Below are positions 13,567 to 19,190 of a stretch of DNA of 19,190 nt, one piece after another (positions within the stretch are counted from its first letter, which is position 1; every line of letters starts with the position of its first letter). The notes below the pieces were generated by a model. It saw nothing but the letters and a program-made list of their open reading frames with translations, had not been told where the DNA came from and ran no database searches. The DNA is taken from the NCBI GenBank assembly GCA_963775085.1, contig CAVZHO010000018.1, positions 1-19,190 on the forward strand, read 5' to 3'. Position numbers and translations under genes: made by a program. Origin of the DNA: JAAFIP01 sp963775085 (GTDB lineage: Bacteria; Pseudomonadota; Gammaproteobacteria; Burkholderiales; Burkholderiaceae_C).

Positions 13567-14984
13567 CTCTTTTGGCCGCTGCAAATGAACATCACTTCGG
13601 CATCGGGTGGAATTTCGTAGTTAAGCCGCGTGTGATTCAACTTGCTATGTGAAACACCGTCAACTGCGCGCACTTCAACATTGACATAGAACTGTGCTGC
13701 AAGGATCGCGATATCAGGAACCGACATTAGCCTTGGACGAGCGTTGGTGTCGCCATCAAACGGAGAATACGACAAGACAAGACTCGCATCTTGAGCTGAG
13801 ACCTGCTTAAACATTTCCAAAAACGCCCCATGAACTTGAGTTTTAATGCAAAACGGAGACTGATGCCTATCAACGCGATAAAGTCCACGGCTTAATTCGC
13901 CTTGTATTGCGCCTGGATTTTTAGCAATCGCTGGATTGTCGCGCAAAGCTAAGGTCTCGAGCACGTGATAAAAACGACTGTAGTGATCTCTGGTGTAGGG
14001 GGGGTCAGCGTACACAACGCTAAACTTCCCTTTCAGTAGCTCTAGTGCGTCTGAATAGTCCGCCCTAATCGCCAAGTTCTCTCCAATAGCAGGCTTAATT
14101 CCTGCATAACGGTTTAGCCAGCGAAAATATGTACCACTAGGGCTTACCGCGCGGTCACGTGCAATTTTTGTGATTAGATGACGCTTGGGTGTACCGTCCT
14201 TGTTTCGTGGTCGAATTGGCTGTGCAAATTGCTTTCCGACAGTGTTGACGATGTCACTGGCTGTACTTAGTAGCGCGGCGAATAGCACATCGCGTCGATT
14301 TGACTCGAAGCTACTAATTACGTGTGCGAGGAAGTCAAGTTCTGCAGCTTGTGCGTAAGAAAAGTATGCGCCGCCAAAGTAGCGCAATGCTGTTACTTTA
14401 GCTGAGCCATGTAATCCAAGTTTCCGGAGTCTCCGGAGTGTTTCTTTAATGGGTTTTGAGACCGGGGTAGACATCTGGACTGATGCGCCAAGCTCTTGTG
14501 CAAGCAGGCTTCCATGATCCAAAAGATCGCATATTGGATCTACATCACCGATCAATGCTGCCGTCAGGGCGGCAACTTCATGTTTGGTTATGGGCTCGAT
14601 TGCTTTAGAAAGGCGATGGCTGTAGTCTTGCTCTTGTTCTAGGCGAGCCTTAAAAGCATCGACAATCCCTATGTCGGGAAAAGTAGATCCTATTAAAGCG
14701 CTGCAGATAACCCTTGAGTACTCTTGGATGTCACTAGCAAAGACGCGACGTTGACTTGACAAAGCCATTGAAACTGTTCCTGATCCTGCAAATAGATCTA
14801 AGACCGGTCCTCCGCTAGGATCAACTTCATCGATTGCAGTGGCAATTTGTCCAACAATCCGAAGCTTACTGCCGAGATAGTGGATCGGTCTGAAATCGGG
14901 TTCTTTTTGTTTAAATTTATCGTTCTTGGCATCCGTTTTGCTGGAAATTAGCTCAAAATCGAGATCAGACTGAAGTGTTTGCAT
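13563..14984 (-). CDS. DNA adenine methyltransferase, MTase_D12 (Dam-like alpha) class, 473 aa
   Basis: N6-adenine methyltransferase of the restriction-modification locus. HYLGSKLRIVGQI (35-47) and VLDLFAGSGTVSMAL (61-75) form the S-adenosylmethionine site, and YADPPYTRDHYSRFYHVLETLAL (325-347) carries the catalytic DPPY (327-330). This motif order and the YLGSK start are typical of the D12 family. It is longer than Dam (about 280 aa) because of an inserted helical region at about 110-280, which may recognise the target. ATG 14984 is chosen; a TTG at 14999 would add five residues. It converges with the nuclease and is divergent, across 53 bp, from the second methyltransferase. Low GC relative to the left half of the window suggests transfer. 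Confidence 0.9.
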   Translation of the reverse strand: MQTLQSDLDFELISSKTDAKNDKFKQKEPDFRPIHYLGSKLRIVGQIATAIDEVDPSGGPVLDLFAGSGTVSMALSSQRRVFASDIQEYSRVICSALIGSTFPDIGIVDAFKARLEQEQDYSHRLSKAIEPITKHEVAALTAALIGDVDPICDLLDHGSLLAQELGASVQMSTPVSKPIKETLRRLRKLGLHGSAKVTALRYFGGAYFSYAQAAELDFLAHVISSFESNRRDVLFAALLSTASDIVNTVGKQFAQPIRPRNKDGTPKRHLITKIARDRAVSPSGTYFRWLNRYAGIKPAIGENLAIRADYSDALELLKGKFSVVYADPPYTRDHYSRFYHVLETLALRDNPAIAKNPGAIQGELSRGLYRVDRHQSPFCIKTQVHGAFLEMFKQVSAQDASLVLSYSPFDGDTNARPRLMSVPDIAILAAQFYVNVEVRAVDGVSHSKLNHTRLNYEIPPDAEVMFICSGQKS

Positions 14985-15037
14985 GTGGTGATTAAGCAAT
15001 AGAAACTAGATAATTTAGTAAACGATAAGGATTAAAA

Positions 15038-16237
15038 GTGTACGACTCTGGACTGGCTGGCGATCTTGGCGTGCGCGAGATGCGTACAAAGCAAAGAAAG
15101 TTTAAGAAAATTCTTCAACCTGTTAGCGACTTGAGCTACGGCGCACCTGATCAAGGCAATCTACTGATTCACGGCGATAACTTAGCTGCGCTCGATCTTA
15201 TCGCTACTACACACGCGGGGAAGATTCGATGTGCTTATTTAGATCCTCCATACCGAAACGGCGAACGGTATACCCATTATGTTGACGATCAGTGTCACGA
15301 AGAGTGGCTTCAGCAAATTACTGAGCGAATTTCTCGTGTTGCTGATTTTTTGAGCGAAGACGGTAGTTTATGGGTATCAATTGACGATACGGAAGTTCAC
15401 TACTTGAAGTGCGCAATCGATAGTATTTTTGGTCGAGAAAATTTTGTTACTACAGTTATTTGGCAGCAACGGACGACCCGTGAAAATAGGCGTGTGTTCT
15501 CAAACAATCATGAATACGTGCTTGTTTACGCAAAAAATTACAAGAAATTTTGTGATGCTCGCCATGAACTGCCGCTTACAGCAGAAGTTCAGAATCGATA
15601 TAAAAATCCAGACTCTGACCTCAGAGGGCCTTGGCAATCAGTGTCCGCAAATGTTCAAGCTGGCCACGCTGTAAGTAGCCAGTTTTACGATGTGATAGCT
15701 CCGAATGGGCGTAAGCATGCTCCACCTAATGGCAGGTGCTGGGCTTTTAACGAGTTGCGAATGAAGCGGGAGATAGCAGAGGGAAATATTTGGTTTGGAA
15801 AAAGTGGTGACGGTGTCCCCAGGCTGAAAAAATTCCTCGCAGAAAATAAAAAAGGGTTGACTCCTGAAACTTTGTGGACGGCTAAAGAAGTTGGGACAAA
15901 CGATCACGCAAAAAAGCATCTGCATTGCATGTTTCCAGGACAGCCTTTGTTCGACACGCCAAAGCCCGAGGCGTTGATTGCGCAAATACTTGCAATTTCT
16001 ACCCGCCCTGGTGATTTGGTTTTAGACCCTTACCTCGGTTCAGGGACTACTGCTGCGGTAGCTATGAAAACGGGCAGGCGTTTTGTCGGTATTGAAGCTG
16101 GTGATCATGCCGCAACAATAACTGTTGAACGACTACGGCAGGTTGTAGATGGAGAGGCAGGCGCCATATCCAAGGATTACAACTGGAAAGGTGGGAGTGG
16201 GTTCGAATTTCAACGAGTTATGCGGAGCGAAAAATAA
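15038..16237 (+). CDS. Site-specific DNA N6-adenine methyltransferase, beta class (Mod-like), 399 aa
   Basis: The second methyltransferase has the opposite motif order to its neighbour. The catalytic DPPY (69-72 in IRCAYLDPPYRNGERYTHY) comes first, and the cofactor motif DPYLGSGTTAAVAM (330-343, followed by GRRFVGIEAGD) last, as in beta-class and type III Mod enzymes. The central region (about 130-290) would be the target-recognition segment. GTG 15038 is preceded by AAGGA at suitable spacing; ATG 15080 is the alternative. Two dissimilar adenine methyltransferases beside one PLD-type nuclease fit a system with an asymmetric site, each enzyme protecting one strand (inference from known type IIS systems). 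Confidence 0.9.
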   Translation: MYDSGLAGDLGVREMRTKQRKFKKILQPVSDLSYGAPDQGNLLIHGDNLAALDLIATTHAGKIRCAYLDPPYRNGERYTHYVDDQCHEEWLQQITERISRVADFLSEDGSLWVSIDDTEVHYLKCAIDSIFGRENFVTTVIWQQRTTRENRRVFSNNHEYVLVYAKNYKKFCDARHELPLTAEVQNRYKNPDSDLRGPWQSVSANVQAGHAVSSQFYDVIAPNGRKHAPPNGRCWAFNELRMKREIAEGNIWFGKSGDGVPRLKKFLAENKKGLTPETLWTAKEVGTNDHAKKHLHCMFPGQPLFDTPKPEALIAQILAISTRPGDLVLDPYLGSGTTAAVAMKTGRRFVGIEAGDHAATITVERLRQVVDGEAGAISKDYNWKGGSGFEFQRVMRSEK

Positions 16238-16240
16238 TAA

Positions 16241-16278
16241 CTAATTTTGATGCGCTTTACAAAACTGGCCAAAATTAG
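16241..16278. repeat. 9-bp inverted repeat after the methyltransferase stop
   Basis: CTAATTTTG (16241-16249) and CAAAATTAG (16270-16278) are perfectly complementary around a 20-nt loop, four bases after the methyltransferase gene. It could be a weak transcription terminator or a boundary mark of the acquired segment; there is no T-run to confirm the first option. Confidence 0.4.
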
Positions 16279-16314
16279 TGAATCTAACTGGACGGTAGAA
16301 AAACATTTGGCGAT

Positions 16315-16419
16315 CTACTTCGCCCAAGTATCTTTCAAACCCGTAATCTTGTTAAACACCGCTTTCTCCGCCGCATGGTCTTTGCGATCCGCCACAAAGT
16401 ATCTATGCCGTTCAAACCG
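16315..16419 (-). pseudogene. glnS: Orphan 3' end of a glutaminyl-tRNA synthetase gene (34 codons plus stop)
   Basis: On the minus strand this reads RFERHRYFVADRKDHAAEKAVFNKITGLKDTWAK followed by TAG, the C terminus of GlnRS. Nothing upstream of RFERH matches GlnRS, so it is only a fragment. It is about 78% identical at nucleotide level (68 of 87 bases) to the authentic glnS end at the right edge of the window, with a 28-base identical block at 16374-16401. This is most simply the original 3' terminus of glnS, displaced when a module inserted in the gene and brought its own replacement end. Confidence 0.85.
16374..16401. repeat. 28-bp direct repeat, left copy (candidate attachment-site core)
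   Basis: Identical to 19159-19186 and in the same orientation; both encode the GlnRS segment YFVADRKDH. The two copies bracket the AAA-ATPase/DUF4276 cargo at a distance of 2785 bp. A second shared block of 17 bp is at 16322-16338 and 19107-19123. Assignment as an integration core is inferred. Confidence 0.6.
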
Positions 16420-16430
16420 CAATAGTGTCT

Positions 16431-17238
16431 TCATGCCGTCCTCTTATAAATCTTCACCAACACCGAATGCGCATCAAACTCAAACACCGCAGGCGGGTTG
16501 CCGTTGTCGGCTAGCAGGGCTTGGGCGCGTTGTACGCCGTAGCCAAAGCGGTTGACGAAGCCTAGGGATTTGAGGGCTTCGGCGATGACGGGGTTGCGGT
16601 AGCTGTTGCGGGTGGGGAAGTTTTGTGCGGTGGCCTCGCCATACAGGCCGCCGGGGCTTTGGATTTCGATATGGTCGGCAAAGGCGTAGAAGCGGATGGG
16701 GGAGTTGCTGTTGTAGTTGCGGTGCATCACGGCGTTCATCAGCAGCTCGCGGATGGCGGCTTCGGGGTAGTTGGGTACTTGCTTTTCTTGCCGGGGGGCT
16801 AAGCTTGACCATGGAGGCTTTGATTAGCAGGCGCAGGCGGCCTTCCAGCTCTTTAACAATGGTGTGCAGGTCGCCCGAGACTTCGGCCTGGTCGTTGGGG
16901 ATTTCGGTGAGCGATGTGCCGGGCAGCTCTAAATATTGCACGTAGGCACCGGGCAAATAAAAGCGTGGGTTTTTGCCCACCAATAAGATGCCTGCGTGTG
17001 TGGCGCAGCGCATGTTGGGGTCGTACAGGCGCAGCGAGGCCAGTTGCAGCTCGATGCTGCGGTGGTTGGCGGCGATGGTGTCGGCATCTACCGCTTCGCG
17101 GCGGTAGGCGTCGAACTGGCCGAGGGCTAAGTCTTCCATTTTGGACTCGGTGCAGGGCTGGGCATCAAACGCCGTGTGCTCACCTACTGCTGAGGCTGGC
17201 TCAGGGAGTGATGTTTGTTGAAAGTCAGTATTCAACAT
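16431..17238 (-). pseudogene. ATP-binding (AlbA/HATPase_c_4-type) regulator, N-truncated and frameshifted
   Basis: The protein family normally has an N-terminal AlbA domain, a middle region and a C-terminal GHKL-like ATPase. Here ATG 17238 starts just before the middle part (KMEDLALGQFDAYRREAV...CATHAGILLVGKNPRFYLPGAYVQYLEL), so about 130 N-terminal residues are missing. At a run of six Gs on the plus strand (16793-16798) the frame shifts. Removing one base joins IKASMVKLSP to RQEKQVPNYPEAAIRELLMNAVMHRNYNSNSPIRFY and continues to VNRFGYGVQRAQ...VLVKIYKRTA, the normal C terminus. ATG 17238 follows the DUF4276 stop by 2 bp. It may be a decayed passenger, a sequencing error in the homopolymer, or a slippery-site product; I favour decay because the N terminus is also missing. 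Confidence 0.8.
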
Positions 17239-17240
17239 GG

Positions 17241-17930
17241 TCAGGCAATTGCTTCTAAATTTGCCAGCCATTGCGCGAACCGGGGGCATTCTTGCCGCAT
17301 CTTCGGCAGCCCAATTTCTAAGGCTGCTAGATTGCCAAGAAAAGGCTTTTGGTAGCCCGCTATCAGGCCTTCTACGCGTTTGGAAGGGGCCGTTACAGGC
17401 GAGTCGTTGATTTCTTCGGGGCTGGCAAACTGGTCTTTGATCTTTTGAAAAGCGTCGGCCAGCTCGGCGCGGCCTACCCCTGCTGCGAATGCTACGCAGT
17501 CACTAAAGAGCAGCGCCTCAAACTCGTGCATGACGACGTAGGGGATAAAACGCGAAAACTGCACCGAGACATTGAGTGCCACGGCAATATCTTGGGCAAC
17601 CGCATTTTCCACTACTTGCGCTTTGAGTGTGTGCGGTAACTGATTTGCGTTTGCTCGCCCTGGCCATGCCTTTTGTCCGGTGGCGGGCAGGGCATAGTAG
17701 TCAACCATGGTGGTCGAAAAACAGCCCGCGTCAGCCAATAGATGGCGGGTGATGTCGTCTTTCACGGCGGCCCAAGCCTTGATGCCGCCGCGACGCTCAC
17801 GCAGCCGGGCATTGCCCAGCAGCCTGGCCGACACCGAGGTGAAACCCTTTGCCAGAAGATGGGGGCGCAGCAATTCGTTGACAAACGTCTCTTCGGTTTG
17901 TCCCTCCACATGTACGAGCAGGCGCGTCAT
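17241..17930 (-). CDS. DUF4276 family protein, TOPRIM-like predicted nuclease, 229 aa
   Basis: The start MTRLLVHVEGQTEETFVNELL has the conserved glutamate (E9) of a TOPRIM-type fold in VEGQTE. FSTTMVDYYALP (71-82) carries the acidic second motif (D77), and IPYVVMHEFEALLFSD (129-144) is the DUF4276 signature. TOPRIM domains of this kind accompany ABC-type ATPases in OLD-like anti-phage systems, where they act as metal-dependent nucleases. Its ATP-binding partner would be the gene immediately upstream, 23 bp away on the same strand. The cleavage activity is inferred from fold and context. The family has no settled function. Confidence 0.87.
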   Translation of the reverse strand: MTRLLVHVEGQTEETFVNELLRPHLLAKGFTSVSARLLGNARLRERRGGIKAWAAVKDDITRHLLADAGCFSTTMVDYYALPATGQKAWPGRANANQLPHTLKAQVVENAVAQDIAVALNVSVQFSRFIPYVVMHEFEALLFSDCVAFAAGVGRAELADAFQKIKDQFASPEEINDSPVTAPSKRVEGLIAGYQKPFLGNLAALEIGLPKMRQECPRFAQWLANLEAIA

Positions 17931-17953
17931 TTTTAATTTTTATGTGGGATTAT

Positions 17954-19078
17954 TTATTCAGCAACGGGCCGACCGCCCAGTTCATTCTTTTCCCAAAGCT
18001 GGCCCAGGCTATAGTCTTGCAACCAACCACGCAATGGCTCTGCATCCAACCGTTTGAGTGTGGTAGCGCTGTCAACACGGGTGGCAACCAATACGTCTTC
18101 GGGGTCAAAATGGTCCAGTAGTAGAGGTGATTGGGTTGACGCAATGATTTGCGTCTCGACGGAGGTCTGCCGAATCATCGAAGCCAATAGGGTGATAGCT
18201 GATGGATGGAGCCCCAGTTCGGGCTCGTCAACCAAAATAACCGATGGTCGCAGCTCCAAAGGCTGTAGAAACAGGGTGGCCAGCGCAATAAACCGCAATG
18301 TGCCATCAGAAAATGCAGCCGCACCAAAATATTTGTCTGACGCTTTGTGCTTCCAGGCCAATTTAATAATATCTGGATTCAGATTGTCGGGGCGAAGCAA
18401 AAAATCGTCAAAAAATGGAGCGACCCGCTGCACAGTTTTGCGAATCAAGCTGTACGCACCGGCGTACTTTTCGGTTTGTTGAAGGCGGTACAGAAACGAG
18501 GCCAGGTTCGAGCCGTCAGGGCGCAGGTAATCGCTGTCATCTACTCGCGCAGTTTTGCGAAGTGGTGAGCTTGGGCTAGTATCGTGAACATGGTACAAGC
18601 GCCATCTGTCGAGGCGTGCGCGTATCCAACTGGCAGTTTGTTTAAGTGAAGGGTTGCTGATGCCCGCTTCTTTTCCTGCGTCCATGCTTGGTAATACATC
18701 GACATACGCAGTTGGATACCGCCCCTTGTCCCAGAAGCTGACGGATTCTTGCAGGGCAAATAGGTTGTCGTCGTTGTCAGCTTTGAGGGTGAGTGAATAA
18801 CCATTTACATCGTCGGCAAAAGATAACGCGATTTTGATTTCTTGCGTTTGCTTGGCTCCAAAATACAGTAGCTCGTCAGCCCCGCCAGCCGTCCTGACGT
18901 ATTCGTACAAGCGGCCTTCTTTTATGGCCTGAAGAAATGCAAAAACACCAATAAAGTTGGATTTCCCCGAGCCATTGGGGCCGATGATGAGGTTGATGGG
19001 CCGCAGACTTACCTTGCCCGTTGCGGCAATGCTTTTGAAGCCCTCGACGGAAATCCAATTTAATTCTTGCTGAGTCAT
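17954..19078 (-). CDS. AAA_21/ABC-type ATPase of an OLD-like defence module, 374 aa
   Basis: SMC/RecF-like ATPase without coiled-coil arms. ISVEGFKSIAATGKVSLRPINLIIGPNGSGKSNF gives Walker A at 33-40. The ABC signature equivalent is FSDGTLRF (256-263), Walker B is VILVDEPELGLHP (280-292), and the H-loop region is IASTQSPLLLDHF (312-324). Such ATPases sense phage components and control an effector nuclease or toxin. DUF4276 follows by 23 bp and is the likely effector, as in PARIS- and OLD-type two-gene systems. Its ATG lies only 21 bp after the glnS stop on the same strand, with no clear ribosome binding site, so it may rely on glnS read-through transcription. It is part of the module bracketed by the glnS 3'-end repeats. 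Confidence 0.9.
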   Translation of the reverse strand: MTQQELNWISVEGFKSIAATGKVSLRPINLIIGPNGSGKSNFIGVFAFLQAIKEGRLYEYVRTAGGADELLYFGAKQTQEIKIALSFADDVNGYSLTLKADNDDNLFALQESVSFWDKGRYPTAYVDVLPSMDAGKEAGISNPSLKQTASWIRARLDRWRLYHVHDTSPSSPLRKTARVDDSDYLRPDGSNLASFLYRLQQTEKYAGAYSLIRKTVQRVAPFFDDFLLRPDNLNPDIIKLAWKHKASDKYFGAAAFSDGTLRFIALATLFLQPLELRPSVILVDEPELGLHPSAITLLASMIRQTSVETQIIASTQSPLLLDHFDPEDVLVATRVDSATTLKRLDAEPLRGWLQDYSLGQLWEKNELGGRPVAE

Positions 19079-19099
19079 TTTTGTTGCAGAAGAAAGAGC

Positions 19100-19190
19100 C
19101 TATTTTGCCCAAGTATCTTTCAACCCGACAACTCTATTAAACACTGGTTTAGTCGATACATGGTCTTTGCGATCCGCCACAAAGTACCCA
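19100..19190 (-). CDS. glnS: Glutaminyl-tRNA synthetase, last 29 codons and stop (gene enters from the right edge)
   Basis: Minus-strand reading gives GYFVADRKDHVSTKPVFNRVVGLKDTWAK and TAG, the conserved GlnRS C terminus (E. coli GlnRS ends in a similar FNRTVGLRDTWAK stretch). GlnRS charges tRNA-Gln and is essential, so the gene is presumably intact beyond the window. Its C-terminal codons differ from those of the orphan copy at 16315-16419, which suggests that this end was supplied by the inserted module. The 28-bp shared block here is 19159-19186. Confidence 0.88.
   Translation of the reverse strand, partial: GYFVADRKDHVSTKPVFNRVVGLKDTWAK
19159..19186. repeat. 28-bp direct repeat, right copy (candidate attachment-site core)
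   Basis: Identical to 16374-16401 within the coding region of glnS. Bases on both sides diverge from the left copy (GGG versus AGA on the upstream coding side), so the identity is bounded and stands out against the 78% average. Confidence 0.6.

Noticed and set aside
16315..16419. Recent simple tandem duplication of the glnS end
   Set aside because: The two ends are only about 78% identical over 87 bases with one exact 28-bp block, which fits replacement by a diverged allele better than a recent copy.
16247..16555. Plus-strand open frame across the orphan glnS end
   Set aside because: It is antisense to the recognisable GlnRS C-terminal fragment and to the ATP-binding pseudogene.
16793..16798. 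Phase-variable homopolymer tract
   Set aside because: Six bases is short for phase variation, and the gene also lacks its N-terminal domain, so decay or sequencing error is more likely.
1..19190. CRISPR array, tRNA or rRNA gene, integrase or insertion sequence
   Set aside because: No regularly spaced repeats, no tRNA-like cloverleaf noticed by eye, and no transposase or recombinase motifs in any frame; a tRNA scan was not possible.

Overview
This window is bacterial chromosome with high-GC, densely packed genes. Gene content, codon use and a dispersed palindromic repeat of the kind seen in Rhodoferax/Polaromonas-like genomes suggest a betaproteobacterium of the family Comamonadaceae; this is inference, as no rRNA or full marker gene is present. 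The window divides into a metabolic half (about 1-8.9 kb) and an accessory/defence half (about 8.9-19.1 kb).

Metabolic half. A two-subunit molybdenum hydroxylase (Tat-exported molybdopterin subunit plus 2Fe-2S subunit, minus strand) is divergent from an aldo/keto reductase. Then come a histone-deacetylase/acetylpolyamine-amidohydrolase-like enzyme and an LhgO-like FAD oxidoreductase, 20 bp apart. Next is a short AraC-type regulator whose 3' end carries a 17-4-17 bp direct repeat, the same geometry as a classical AraC operator, placed in front of an exported cupredoxin gene. A small cupin is divergent from a LysR regulator whose ribosome binding site and start codon lie inside a 45-bp perfect hairpin. 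A 3'-5' exonuclease and a DUF924 gene converge.

Accessory half, minus strand to 12.25 kb. A zeta-toxin-like P-loop gene sits between a mosaic antitoxin-like gene and a small basic gene. A higB-higA toxin-antitoxin pair is followed by a tandem-duplicated DUF2283 gene, and then a GIY-YIG/DUF4357 protein. Copies of a roughly 55-bp palindromic repeat punctuate this stretch and supply or adjoin the 3' ends of several genes.

From 12.4 to 16.2 kb lies a visibly more AT-rich restriction-modification locus: a phospholipase-D-fold nuclease (BfiI-like) with two dissimilar N6-adenine methyltransferases, as expected for an asymmetric recognition site. From 16.3 to 19.1 kb an ABC-type AAA ATPase, a DUF4276 TOPRIM-like protein and a frameshifted, N-truncated ATP-binding protein form a module inserted exactly behind glnS. 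The 3' end of glnS occurs twice: the true end enters from the right edge, and a diverged orphan copy lies about 2.8 kb away on the far side of the cargo. This looks like site-specific integration of a defence module at the glnS 3' end and is the most notable feature of the window.
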